Shown here: positions 12,753-23,981 of the stretch, one piece after another | Layout: the number at the start of each line of letters is the position of its first letter | Numbering within the stretch: position 1 is the stretch's first letter | NCBI GenBank assembly: GCA_027924645.1 | Contig: BSBN01001482.1 | Span: 12,790,001-12,854,000, forward strand | Length of the DNA: 64,000 nt | Direction of reading: 5' to 3' | Source of the DNA: Cunninghamia lanceolata | Lineage: Eukaryota; Streptophyta; Pinopsida; Cupressales; Cupressaceae | Program-made: the position numbers and the translations under genes | Notes under the pieces: model-generated | What the model was told of the DNA's origin: nothing | Databases searched by the model: none | Seen by the model: only the letters and a program-made list of their open reading frames with translations

Positions 12753-13563
12753 TTTTTCTTTGTGATAATTGGTTAATCATGACTCGCCCCATCTCAAAGG
12801 AGTGTGGTATTCATCCTTTGTTGATGATTTAATCTACATAGAAAAATTGAAGATTAAATTATTTAGCATTTAGCATACATCACCTATTTGGAATGCATCT
12901 AGAAAGGTATATTTATGTACTCATATTTAACTAGATGTCATAGACTTTGAAGAAGACTACATCACACCATCTTTTTATTGTAGTCCATGATCTAAAACCC
13001 TAATTACACCATGTTTGTTTTCTATTGTTGATTTGCATTGCGCATGGTGTAAATTATAGTATGGGGATTAATATAAGAGGCATCAAGCATTTATGAAGCA
13101 TAAAGGGTGTCTGAACCAACATAGGGTGAGTGAGGAGAACCAATATTCATGAATATATGTCAGTACCACATCCATAAATTCCCAGTGCCATAGACTGAGG
13201 ATACATTACCAAAAAGGCAAGATAAACTCCTTATTAACTATTATTGAGTGTGTTGCAAAGACTTTCATATATATTACTGTTATTAGCAAGTCCCTAGCAA
13301 AAGTTGCTTTGTGGTGTCAGAATTTTCTTTGAAAGAGATTTGCTTATGTTTATAATGTTAGATTAAATAATTAGAGTTAATAATTATGGGAGAAGGTAAA
13401 TAATTTTAAAAGACTTTTTAAATGGGTGGTTAACAAGAGTCTACATATTAAAAGAAGAGATGAAATGCCATAAAAGAATAAATTTTATTATTATTTTGAA
13501 AAAGTCTTTTTAATTTGTTTATTCTGTTAGATGGGTGGAGTATAAAAAAAAAATGGAAGTATT
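12753..13563. other. Unassigned AT-rich DNA
   Basis: Nothing coding is supported between the putative gypsy LTR and element A. Confidence 0.4.
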
Positions 13564-13568
13564 ATTTG

Positions 13569-13877
13569 TGTTAGTGTGAATAGGGTATATTTTCTAACTA
13601 GTTCATTTCCTAGCTAGTTCTCCACTTAGCTCTCTTCACACTAGGTTAAGTTTACTTAGAGCCTTTTTACATTTATCCCACATTGGTAGTGTTTTTAGTC
13701 TCTTGGGTGGTAAATCATATATAAACTCACCCATCACTCTCATATCAGCATCTCTTATTCATTGTATGCTTTGCATTCTATTTAGTTGAATACAGTTTAT
13801 TTGGCTCATATTTGATTTCTCTATTTGCTTTCCTTCATTCATTTGCATTCTTGGATGGCTTTTTAGCCAAAACTTAA
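13569..13877 (+). repeat. Element A 5' LTR
   Basis: It matches 19725-20034 with scattered mismatches; it begins TGTTAGTGTGAATAGGGTAT and ends GCCAAAACTTAA, where the right copy ends AATCTTACA. It carries the promoter elements listed separately. Confidence 0.93.
13676..13725 (+). promoter_or_regulatory. LTR promoter: TCCCACATTGG motif plus TATA box
   Basis: TCCCACATTGG (13676-13686) lies about 30 bp upstream of ATATATAAA (13717-13725). Both are preserved in the 3' LTR (19832-19842 and 19872-19881). The first motif resembles the upstream sequence element TCCCACATCG of plant snRNA promoters. Transcription probably starts shortly after the TATA box, placing the U3/R boundary near 13750. Confidence 0.55.
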
Positions 13878-13878
13878 A

Positions 13879-13891
13879 TGATATCAGATCC
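13879..13891 (+). other. Element A primer binding site
   Basis: TGATATCAGATCC directly follows the 5' LTR and corresponds to TGGTATCAGAGCC, complementary to the 3' end of initiator-Met tRNA, with two transitions. Confidence 0.75.
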
Positions 13892-15580
13892 ATTGAGTTG
13901 TGGGTTAGCAATATTTTAGATCTGAGAATGTAGAGTTGTTTGTTCTTCAAAGCACATGAGTATGGTCTTCTCTTGTATCCTTGGATGGTCTGGAGAATCA
14001 AAAAAGTGTGGAGAAAACCCAAGCTTCTAGGGGGTTCTTTTCATGACTTGCTAGTTGCAGGTTTATTTGAATCTTTCTGGAGACATTCTAGGATCACCAT
14101 TACGTCTAGAGCCACTGAGATAGTCAGATCTGCCTTTTGTTTTTCTTGATTTGGACACCGGTAGTCAGATCTGCAAGGATTTGAAGTTTGGAGGTGCATG
14201 CCAGATCTGGTGGGTACCTGATCTTTCGGAGCATCTTGAGGCCAAACAGACCTTATCATTGTGTCTGAAAGGTCCAAAAACTTTAAGATCGACTATCAAA
14301 TCATCAATTTTGGAGCAATTGTTCAGAAAGACAATTTTTTTGCTACAGGGCATCGTACGACTCCACGCAAATTGAGATAGATGGTACCATTTTTCAAAAA
14401 AAAATTATGTAATTTTTTCCTCTTGTCAAAACAAAAATTACAGTTTTTATTTTTAAAAAAAGCATTGTAAAAAAAAATTATTGAAAAAAGTAATAGGGTA
14501 CGCAAGTATTGACACCTGCGCCCCTAGTATAGGCCTGCAAAAGGGTATGCAGGTACCCATAGGGCCCTGCACCCCTTAAGAGGTGCTGCCCCTTGAAGAG
14601 GCCCCTTCACGTGGGGTTTGGGGGTGAGGCTAAGCTCCCCATTAAATGCTTTTTTTAAGCCTTTTAAAGGTTTTTTTATATAAATTAAATCCATGTGCCT
14701 TTTTTTTAAGTGCTGAAATTTTTTTAGACCTACAAAATTTTCATTTTTCCATTAAAAATATTAAAACCTCCTCAACCTGCGTGCCCAGATCTGCCAATTT
14801 TGGCATGTAAAAAATTTATTCCATTATATTTGTTAGATCTACTATTTTAGCAGTAACTATATCTATCTAGAGGCTACTTTTTTTTGGCAAAGATCTACAT
14901 TTAGATAGCAGTTCTACAGTTGGAGATTCTGCTAAGTTTGATGATAGTTCCACCAAATCTAGCAGCAGAAACCTTTTTACTCTCTACCCCCTCTCTATTG
15001 GTAGGTTGCATTTTGAAGGCCAACTTTGCAGGCTCATGACTTGGGCTTAGGACCTCCTTTCTCAGTGATTTTTTTTATCTGGTCTATTTTTTCATGCTCT
15101 CCACACTAGTGTAGATGGTTTTTGATTTTGATGCCCATATTTTCTAGAATTTTCAAATTCCTACAAGTGACCCTGTGCAATTCTCATTTTGAGAATTTCA
15201 AAGCTGCATAACTTTTGCATATAATGTCAGATCAAAGTGATTCTTTTTCGGAAAGTGCATGTTTTTCATGTACTTTATAGTGGTGCTATCCATTTTATTT
15301 GATATTGTAGCAAAATTGTAGTTTCAACATATACTCATTATTTGAGAATTTGTAAATGGCATTGAAGTCACGTCCACTCAATTTTTCTTGCTGGTGGCAA
15401 CTGTACTTCCACTACATATAAAGTGCCATATCATTTTTCTTGGTGGGTTCTTTTCTTGAGTGATTTGGGGGGGGGGGGGGGGTTCTCTCCTAATGTCTTT
15501 GTGCTCGTGCATCTCTTTCTTGTGCTTTCCCTTCCTTTCACAAATGGGTAATGCTAAGTTTTCATTGCTAACACCATACA
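13892..15580 (+). other. Unusually long leader between primer site and gag
   Basis: About 1.7 kb separates the primer site from recognisable Gag, longer than the short leaders I would expect for copia elements. It contains a GC-rich patch (14510-14640), A/T homopolymer runs, and a run of about 12 or more G at 15468-15482. No domain was found, so it may include an inserted fragment or an unusual untranslated leader. Confidence 0.5.
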
Positions 15581-16506
15581 ACTACAACACATGGAAATAA
15601 AATGCATGCAACTTCTTAATACAACAAGGTTATACACCCTATGTTGAAAAAAAGATAACTGAACCCACATATGCTAAGGATAAAATATTCTAGATGATTG
15701 AACAAACAAAAGCTTTGGGTTGTCTTAGGAGTTTAGTTTCTCTTTATATTATGTTTCAACTTAATGGATGTAACAATTCACATGATGCATGGAACAAACT
15801 TAAAACTCTATATGGGACAACTGATGAAATCAAAGGATATCAAATTGATAATCAATTAATGGCACTTGATCCTAAGTCTTTTGACAACATCCAGGACTTT
15901 GTAATAAAAGTAAATGAAAGTTTAAGAGCACAATGTAAAGCATGTGGCATAGACAAAAAAGACATTCAACTTGTCTTGAGTACTATTAACAAACTTGGAC
16001 CTGAATATACAACTTTTGTTTCTAGTTTTCATACTCATAGATTGACTATGAGATCTACTTATACAATGCCTTCTTTTGTTTTATTTTCTAAATTATTGAT
16101 GCAAGAACAAGGCAAGCTTCTTTCCATGGGTCTCTTGAAGCCATCTCAGTCTCAGGCTTTGTTGGCTAGTCAGTCGAAGGGTCAGAAAAAGTCTAGGAAA
16201 CCTGACAAGAAACAACAGAAGTTCAAGAAGAAGTCACAAAAATATCGGCCACAATCATCATCTACTCCAAAAGTAGACTCCAATTCCTCCTCTTCCAAGG
16301 GGAACTCTTAGAAGAAGGAAAAACCAACTTGTTGTTACTATAAGAAATATGGTCATGAGGAACACTAGTGTCACAAGAAGCAGATTGATGAGCTAAAGCA
16401 TCTTCTACAAAAGAACAACATTAATCTACCTTCTTTACAACAATCCTCCACTCCTTCCAAATCAGGTAAAGGGAAAGCAACTGCACTAGTTGCTTCTACA
16501 GATTCT
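15581..16506 (+). pseudogene. Element A Gag (UBN2-type) with zinc knuckle
   Basis: The open part (15694-16311, 205 codons) matches copia Gag of the UBN2 type: HDAWNKLKTLYGTTDEIKGY, then LMALDPKSFDNIQDFVIKVN and LSTINKLGPEYTTFVSSF, ending in a Lys/Ser-rich tail. It forms the particle that packages element RNA. Upstream, PYNYNTWK at about 15580 is the usual Gag N-terminus but is separated by stops. After a TAG (16309-16311) the frame continues into CCYYKKYGHEEH*C, a CCHC zinc knuckle in which a Trp or Gln codon before the last Cys has become TAG. No intact start remains. Confidence 0.88.
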
Positions 16507-16900
16507 TCTCAATAGTGGATTCTTGACTCGGGTGCATCACATCACATGGGTTCTGTCAAAGAACAATTTTCTTTTTTGGAGCCTTGTTCGGTGCCCCACA
16601 TTCTCATTGGGGATGAATCTTCTATCAATGTTATCGAGAAATGTTCTGTTGACATAGGCACTGGTACATTTGAGGATGTCCTCTATGTGCCTAATCTGTT
16701 GGCTAACCTTCTCTCAATCTATCAGATTGCCTAGAATGGTAGAAAAGTTGAGTTCACTTCCGATTCCATCACCATTAGGAGTCTTGAAGATAATGCACTT
16801 CTTGCAGTTGGTAAGGCTGATCATGCATCTTGATTGTATGTGTTCTCTCATTTTGAACCTTATTCACATTCTACAGCCTTGCTCACTCATTTAGATTCTA
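16507..16900 (+). pseudogene. Element A aspartic protease region
   Basis: WILDSGASHHM (from about 16516) is the copia protease active site (D-S-G-A). It is followed by LIGDESSINV and FEDVLYVPNLLANLLSI, the usual flap and C-terminal segment. TAG stops interrupt the frame just before the active-site Trp and after LLSIYQIA. The protease would cleave Gag-Pol inside the particle. Confidence 0.85.
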
Positions 16901-17990
16901 TGAGGAAGCTATGGCATGAGCGGTTTGGCCATCTCAACTTCTGCTATCTCCAATAGCTCAACAAGCAGGATATGGTCACAGGTCTTCCTAAGATCAGTTT
17001 CTCAGATGGAGTTTGTTCAGGGTGTGCCTTGGGAAAACATCCTAAGGACAAGTTCAACAAAGGGAAATCTTGGAGGGCTTCTGAAGTCCTTGAGCTGGTT
17101 CACAGTGATGTGGCAGGGCCATTTCCATCCTTGTCTTTCAGCAAGGCTCACTACTTGCTCACCTTCATTGATGACTATTCTAGATACACCTGGGTCTACT
17201 TTCTTCAGTAGAAGGAGAATCTTTTGATAGATTTTAGGAGTTCAAGGCTCACGCTAGGAGAAATAGTCTTGGAAGGTTGCCAAGATTTTCTACACTAACA
17301 ATGGCAGAGAATATGTGAACCATCGCTTTGAACAATTTTGCACTCTTGAAGGGGTAGATATTCAGCATACTGTCGCTTATACACCCCAATAGAATGGTGT
17401 GGCCAAGAGGAAAAATAGGTCCCTGAAAGAGATGGCTTGTTGTATGATCCACACTCTCTCCCTTGCACCTCAGTATTGGGCAAAAGCTATCAACTGTGTT
17501 ACTCGCATCCAAAATAGGGTTCCTCATAAGGCATTAAAGGGTATCACTCCCTTTGAAGCTTGGTGTGGAAGGAAACCTATTGTGCGACACTTTAGAGTTT
17601 TTGGCTCCTTAGCATGGGCTCACATTCCTTCAGAGAAGTGCAAGGCCCTCGAACCTCAGAGTCACCCCTGCATCTTTGTTGGCTACCCTGATGGTGTCAA
17701 AGGATATTGACTTTTGGATCCTGAGACACATAAGCTCTTCATTGAGCGTAGTGTGCACTTTGAGGAAAGCTCTCCTAGCTCATCCTCTCATCTTCCTTCC
17801 TCCATAGTGGATACAGATGATAGTGTCTTAGAGAATTTTCCACCAGCTACCTCTACTCACAGAGTTGCTCATGAGGATTCTCCACCACCATCCCCACACA
17901 TGCCTCGCTGGGCTCGGCAGACACTTGAGTCTGCAAGCACTCTTGTTGGGGATCCTTTAGATGCTCGGAGGACTCAGTCATAGCACAGGG
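16900..17990 (+). pseudogene. Element A integrase (GAG-pre-integrase plus core)
   Basis: The zinc-binding HHCC region is visible as LWHERFGHLNF, then GVCSGCALGKHPKDKF. The catalytic core follows: first Asp in LVHSDVAGPFPS, second in FIDDYSRYTWVYFL, and Glu in RKNRSLKEMACCMIH, preceded by PQ*NGVA where the invariant Gln is TAG. The C-terminal part reads ITPFEAWCGRKP, FGSLAWAHIPSEK and CIFVGYPDGVKGY, ending in a Ser/Pro-rich linker to RT (about 17760-17980). The integrase would insert cDNA into the nuclear genome. Stops at W/Q codons and at least one frameshift near 17230-17400 disable it. Confidence 0.9.
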
Positions 17991-18029
17991 ATATTCTACT
18001 TTTATTCATTGCCACAGCTTTAGATCCAT

Positions 18030-19040
18030 AATCTTTTCATGAAACATCTGATATTGCTAAGTGGGATTCAGGAATGGAGGAAGAGTACAACTCTTTGATT
18101 CGAAACAACACTTGGGATCTTGTTCCACTTCCTAAAGGAAGAAAATTGGTTCAGTGTAAGTGGATCTATCAAACCAAATTTACAACAGATGGATTAGTTG
18201 ATAAGTTCAAAGCATAGCTTGTGGCTAAAGGTTTCTCTTAGGTTCCTAGTGTTGACTACACTAAGACCTTTGCCCCTGTTGCCAAAATGACCTCCATTCG
18301 CCCACTACTTGCTATTTTTGAAGTTCATAGTTGGGTTGTCCATCAAATGGATGTGAAGAGTGCATTTCTTCATAGGGATCTACAGGAGCATATTTACATG
18401 GAGCAGCCACACGGATTTGTTCAGGATTCTTCATTGGTTTACAGATTACGAAAGTCTCTCTATGGCTCAAACAACCCCTCAGGCTAAGTATGCCAAGATG
18501 GATTCCTTTCTTCTCTCAGTTGGGTTTTCCAGATGCCATTTAGATCCAAATGTCTACATCTTGAGACAGGAGGATGCTCTTCTTTTTCTAGATTTATATG
18601 TTGATGACTTGATTGTCACTAGGAGTACTTCATCCATCATTGCTGATGTCCATTCTGCCTTGCACGACAAGTTTTCCATGTTTGACTTGGGTATCTTGCA
18701 CTATTTTCTCAGGATTGAGATCACTTAGAACTCTTCTGGGATCTCTCTTCTGCATCCTAAGTATGCTCTTCATCTTTTGGCCCATTTTCACATGACTAAT
18801 TGTAAGCCTGCACTGACTCCATTTCTTTCTGGAGTCAAGCTTGAGGTGAAGTGTTCCACACCAATGGCTGATGCCACTTTGTATTGTCAGATGGTAGGTA
18901 GCCTCATCTACCTAACTCATACTCACCCTGACATTTCCTTTGTAGTTGGCATTTTTTTGTGCTTCATGCAGGAGCCACATGAGCTTCATTGGAAAGGTAC
19001 CAAACACATTTTACACTACAATCAGGGCACTCATAGATAC
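18030..19040 (+). pseudogene. Element A reverse transcriptase
   Basis: The copia RT signature runs in order: WDSGMEEEYNSLIRNNTWDL, LVQCKWIYQTKF, FKA*LVAKGFS*VPSVDYTK (both stops at codons expected to be sense), TFAPVAKM, HQMDVKSAFLHRDL, then YVDDLIV, the catalytic pair of Asp residues, and ILHYFLRIEI. A one-base shift near 18470 separates SLYGS from YAKMDSFLLSVGF. It would copy element RNA into cDNA. The active-site residues survive although the frame does not. Confidence 0.93.
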
Positions 19041-19550
19041 AGGATTCACTATGCAACAGGCACAAGTTTAGATTTGACTGGATATACAGATTCTGATTAG
19101 GCTGGTGATCTTGATGATCGCAAGTCCACTTATGGCTATAGTTTTCACCTTGGTTCTGGCCCCATTAGTTGGCAGAGCAAGAAGCAACATGCTATTGCGC
19201 TTTCTTCGATTGAGGCTGAGTATTGTTGGGATATTAATGCCGCCACTGAGGCTATTTGGCCTCAGAACATCCTCACTAAACTTGGCATCACTTTTTAGAA
19301 GTCATCAGTCATCTACTATGATAACTACAACACCATCCAGATCTTGAAGAACCTGATTCATCAACAAACCAAGCACATCAAGATCCACATGCATTTTCTC
19401 AGGGAGCTGATTCAGGAGTAGGTCATTGATTTGTAGTATTGTCCTACAGCAGAGTAGGTTGCAGATATTTTCACCAAACCCTTCACTGAGAGAAAGTATA
19501 GTCATCTTTGGTCTCTCTTGGGGGTGTGGGACATCTCTTCTAGGGGGGTC
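19041..19550 (+). pseudogene. Element A RNase H and Pol C-terminus
   Basis: YTDSD*AGDLDDRKSTYGY (from about 19084; the TAG replaces the usual Trp), then ISWQSKKQHAIALSSIEAEY, are the copia RNase H hallmarks with the Asp and Glu catalytic residues. The end of Pol reads YCPTAE*VADIFTKPF, again with TAG where Gln is expected, and RKYSHLWSLLGVWD. RNase H would remove the RNA strand during cDNA synthesis. Confidence 0.9.
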
Positions 19551-19716
19551 AGTTAGCCCTTCTTGATTCTTTCTCTCTTTTGGGGAGGAGTTTTTTCCCA
19601 CTAAGTTTTCTCCTTTTCTCTATTTGTGAGAGATTTTTGTAAATGGGTACCCATCAGGCCTAGTTGCCAGGACCCATCTTTGACTCTTTGTTTACATTCC
19701 CACCTAAGGTGCACTT

Positions 19717-19724
19717 ATGGGGGG
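19717..19724 (+). other. Element A polypurine tract
   Basis: ATGGGGGG abuts the TGTTAG start of the 3' LTR, the usual plus-strand primer position. Confidence 0.7.
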
Positions 19725-20034
19725 TGTTAGTGTGAATAGGGTATATTTGCTAACTAGTTCATTTCCTAGCTAGTTCTCCACTTAGCTCTCTTCACACTAG
19801 GTTAAGTTTACTTAGGGGCTTTTTATATTTATCCCACATTGGTAGTGTTTTTAGTCTCTTAAGTGGTAAGTCATATATAAACTCACCCATCGCTCTCATA
19901 TGAGCATCTCTTATTCATTGCATGATTTGCATTCTATTGAGTTGAATACAATTTATTTAGCTCATATTTAATTTCTATATTTTCTTTCCTTCATTCATTT
20001 GCATTCTTGGGTGGCTTTTCAGCCAAATCTTACA
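19725..20034 (+). repeat. Element A 3' LTR
   Basis: Second copy of 13569-13877, ending AATCTTACA. The TSD ATTTG follows at 20035-20039. The TCCCACATTGG motif (19832-19842) and TATA box (19872-19881) are retained. Confidence 0.93.
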
Positions 20035-20039
20035 ATTTG

Positions 20040-20442
20040 CAATGAATTGCATAGGGAGTTAGTTAAAGAGTTTCACTTGGCTGTGTGAGAACTTGTGATT
20101 TCTAGTCTTGGTAAGAATTTGTTTTGTTAAGATTTTCCTTATAAGATGGAGGTTGATAAAATCTCATTATAAAGAAAATATTTTTTTAAAGAAATATGGT
20201 CGTAATGGCATCTTTGAAATGTTTATAGTTGAAGGCTCATTTTTCTTAGAGACATTAGGTTTATATTTCTACCACTTTAAAACATATTTTGTAATGGAGC
20301 TATTTACATAAAATAGGTGCATTATCAATTGAATCTGAAACTCATATTTTTCCATGGACATTTTTGTGGATGCAATACATTCATTGATGTTGATTCCAAA
20401 TATTCTATTGCTACATCTAGTTTCTAAATCTTAAGACAGGTC
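20040..20442. other. Unassigned DNA right of element A
   Basis: AT-rich stretch with no recognised domain; the inverted-repeat homology begins only at about 20443. Confidence 0.4.
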
Positions 20443-21102
20443 AAAGAGGAGGCCAAAGGACACAAGATGTTGGAGGATTTTTCCATCTCAAGCTATCTTC
20501 TCACTCAGAGATGGTCAACTACATGAGAGGTGCCAATTTCTCATCTATGTCCCTTATTGGAGCAAGGGGCATGGTAGTTCTTAGTAGTATTTGTGGATAA
20601 TGTGTTTATCCTTAGCCATTGGAAGAGGTGCAATTAGTGTGTGGTCCCTATCTACATTTATTGGTTTTGTTCCTATTATACACTAGAGGAGAGATTTGTC
20701 CTATTGGCACTGGAGGAGATATTCTGACAATCTTAGAGGATGGTGGACTCTTAGAGGAGAGTTGTTCTCTCATTATCTAAGCACTATAGGAGGGATTTTG
20801 GACACTCTCAAAGGAGGGTGGACTCTCAAAAGAGATTTATTTTCTCATTGTGTATGGAGGTTGGGATTTGTTCTCTCATGCAATATAAAGGTTTTGCAAA
20901 CTTAGTTGTGAATAAGATCCATCTTAATTCATAGGTATTGTTCAATAGTTAGAACATCCACTTATCCAATTGGTATGGTGTTTTCTTGGTGAGTTAGGAG
21001 ATTTGATGGGGTCACTTCATCATATTTCCATTTGGGGTTGTTCTATTCAAACCCAATGCAATATTCCTTCATTTATTCAAATTAATGTAATAAGGGGGGG
21101 AA
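20443..21102 (+). mobile_element. Copia-like 3' end (plus strand), arm of an inverted pair
   Basis: This segment is similar, over several hundred bases, to the reverse complement of 21573-22090. Shared blocks are CTTCTCACTCA(G/A)AGATGGTCAA, CCAATTTCTCAT, TAGTATTTGTGGATA, TTTATTGGTTTTGTT, GGACACTCTCAAAGGAG, GGTTGGGATTTGTTCTCTCA and ATAGTTAGAACATCCACT. It ends in a purine tract, TAATAAGGGGGGG-AATG type, at 21089-21102. No protein domain is readable, so this is probably 3' untranslated sequence of a copia relative. Confidence 0.65.
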
Positions 21103-21572
21103 TGTTTGATTTATATTACATCTATGGGTTAGTTTCAAATGTTATTTTTTCTCATAAATACTTTTTATTAGTGATTAGTTTGTAGATTAGTAGTCAATAA
21201 TTTCCTGTACATCAAAGTTAGTTGGTTTGGGAAGTTTTGTATGGGAAGCCAAAAGATTTAAGCCAAATGCAATCAATGTAAACATCAATCCTAATGAAAG
21301 CAAACACATAGAAATCAAATTACACCATTATTGTGTATATTATAAACAAAATGCTATGTGATATTGATTTCTCTGGGATATTACAAGATTTTTGATATTG
21401 AATTTATAAAAGTCTTCCTTTAATCTTGTACCACCCAATAACTAACCTTATGGGAAATACCCACACAACTAACCTTCTAACTTATTTATTTAGTATACTC
21501 TTAACACTCTAATGCTTGTTTATTTAATATTAACTTAAGACTAACTATATATGTAATATAAAATCCCAACAT
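21103..21572. repeat. Two converging LTR starts, tail to tail
   Basis: From the left a sequence starting TGTTTGATTTATATTACAT runs rightwards from its purine tract. From the right, on the minus strand, TGTTGGGATTTTATATTACA starts at 21572 next to its own tract (21573-21583). The two starts are alike (TGTT...ATTTATATTACAT), but the similarity fades towards the middle, so both LTRs are probably truncated at the junction. Confidence 0.5.
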
Positions 21573-22925
21573 TTCCCCCTTATTATATCAAGCCAAACAA
21601 AGAAAGGAACATTACTACACTAGTTCTAAACACAACCTCAAATAGAAATATAATTCAAACCAACTCCACAAAAGCTCCTAACTCAATAAAAAATAACAAA
21701 ATAATTACATTAGTGGATGTTCTAACTATTAAACTCTACAAATCCTTTGTACCACATGAGAGAACAAATCCCAACCTTTGTGTACAATGAGATAAAAACT
21801 CTCCTTTGAGAGTGTTCATATCCCTCCTCCAATGCCACGTGGAAACCAATTCTATCCTCAAAGGTAGAATAGAAACAAAACCAATAAATTTAGATACACT
21901 AACCACACCTCTTAAAATGATTACACTATCCACAAATACTACCAAGAACCACCAAGCCCCCTTGCTCCAAGAATGGATGCAAATGAGAAATTGGTTCCTC
22001 TCCTACAATTGACCATCTTTGAGTGAGAAGCTAGTTTGAGATGGAGTAATTATGATGCAACCTCTTTTTTCCTCTAGCCTCCTCTTTCTATGACTAATGG
22101 GTCTTAATAAACATATTCCTCACCATTGTCCTAGGGAGAATCTCAATCATGTATTGAAAATCCATAGTCTTCCATTTCATTTTTAGTAATATTCAAAGCC
22201 TTATGTGTTTTCAACTTGCCATCAATGAGGTCCTTAGCACATTAAATGTAGTTCACCTACACATTTCCATCTTTCTTACAATAGTAGCACCTTACAATAT
22301 TCTTCCCTACAAAAATGGTAAACATTTGCTGGACAAACAAAGTAGTTTCTTCAATAATCGAGTAATTTTTCTTCATTCAATTTTATTCATTAATCAAGGA
22401 AGAAATAACAAATTTTAAACTCAAATTGAGCTTGATTAATGTAAATACAACATTATCAAAACGTTTAGACATACTACTCAATAAAATTACTTTAGCACCA
22501 TCATCTTCAATTTTATAATTAATATCATCAAGTAGTTTTAGGAAAGATCAAAATGTACTAATGTGTTGAACAATACTTTTTCCTTCATTCATCTTCAGGC
22601 CAAAGATTTTTTTCTTGATTGACATCTTGGCACTAGAAGCTTGAGAGCTGAATAATGTATTAAGACCATTCTAAATTTTCTTTGAAGTTTTTTAAGATCT
22701 ATCTAATGTAAGCATGCATCAAATAATCCAAGACCAATAAATGTTATTATTTTTCTTATCTTTAGTTGTCTATTTTGTGGCTTCATCTGCATTTTTTGAC
22801 TTTCATGTGTTTCTAGCTAGAATATCCCATAGATCCTTTTCAATTAGGACCAACCACACCTTTATTTTCCATGTATGAAAATCATGCTACTGAAACTTGG
22901 AAATAACATATGATTTCTCCATTTG
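21573..22925 (-). mobile_element. Internally deleted copia element, minus strand, with Gag remnant
   Basis: Read leftwards from about 22925, the minus strand encodes FHTWKIKVWLVLIEKDLWDI, then MNEGKSIVQHISTF, LKLLDDINYKIEDDGAKVIL and LSSMSKRFDNVVFTL, the core of copia Gag (about 22925-22380), broken by several stops. The sequence then passes to 3' untranslated sequence (22090-21584), a purine tract (minus strand TAAGGGGGAAA, 21573-21583) and an LTR start. Protease, integrase and RT are absent, so a large internal deletion or a gag-only derivative is likely. Confidence 0.75.
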
Positions 22926-23981
22926 AACTCAATACAACATCCACTTTTCAAAAAATAACACACTTTTGAAATATTTAAATCTTAACACCTACCACAATGG
23001 ACTTTCAAAAAGAACTTGAACATGTTTTAACCATAGTCAACTAGAAACTCGTCACATGAACATTGATTCATAATGGCTAATTTTTATTTATAAAAAAAAA
23101 CTTCATAGAACTTGCCAACACAATATAATTTACCCTTGAAAATTTGAGGTGAATGCTAAACCTATGAAAACTAGGTTGTTACTACAATTCACATCTTCCT
23201 CCAAGCAATTGCACACCCAGTCATGACTATTATCTCATTCACTAAATACTCCAAGCCTACTATAGTAGTAAAGATCTAAATTTACTCAAAAGTATGTCAT
23301 TTGTCAATATGTCAATGCAGCTAAGCACTCTCATCAAAATGGGCACAAAACTAAATGGGAAAGTGCATGACTATGCAAATTTCAACATTTTAGTTTTCTC
23401 ACTTTAAAGTGCATGCAAATCCTAGAATGATCATGCATCTAAAAGTATATAGAATTCAAAACATGCATGTAAAGTAAATATTCAAACTATTAGGATTAGG
23501 TTTCATACACCTTGCAATTTCTAATACTTATATTATTAATTTGTATTTTAATGTGCTCGAATGGAATATGGGCATTCCACTTAAGGTGGGACTCTTTACA
23601 ACTTGTAAAATGTATTATATTGTGTTGTAAGAGAATCTAAGTCATGTGAGATGTGTAAGAGTATCTATGACATTGTGAGATGCATACAAGATTCTATAAC
23701 ATGTAAGAGCATGAAAAGAGGAAGTTAATTATGGACTAGAAAACTAGGAATAGTTTTGACCAATCTATGATGCGTAACAACATTTTATAAGAAGGTGGAA
23801 GAGTCTAAAATAGAGCACCCAAGTTTGCTGGAGGAATCTATAACATGAGACTACATTCTATTTGAGGTTTGTTGACCCACCATGATTTATGGGTGTTGGA
23901 ATTTGAGCATGGGATTTGGGCACCATATCTATCCATCATATTTGCTCGTGGTTTTCAATTTTAGGCTTGGCGTATATATTA
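22926..23981. other. Unassigned AT-rich DNA
   Basis: The 5' LTR of the minus-strand copia fragment would be expected here, but I see no copy of its LTR start. No coding region is supported. 23600-23850 repeats GTAAGAG/ATCTATGACAT-like phrases. Confidence 0.35.

Larger units (their letters stand above)
13564..20039 (+). mobile_element. Complete but inactive Ty1/copia retrotransposon (element A) with TSD ATTTG
   Basis: Two roughly 310-bp LTRs (13569-13877 and 19725-20034) flank 5.8 kb containing gag, protease, integrase, reverse transcriptase and RNase H in copia order (integrase before RT). Both LTRs begin TGTTAGTGTG and the right one ends in CA. The element is bracketed by a perfect 5-bp duplication, ATTTG, at 13564-13568 and 20035-20039. 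The LTRs differ at scattered positions and the coding region carries many stops and some frameshifts, so the insertion is old and immobile. Confidence 0.95.
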
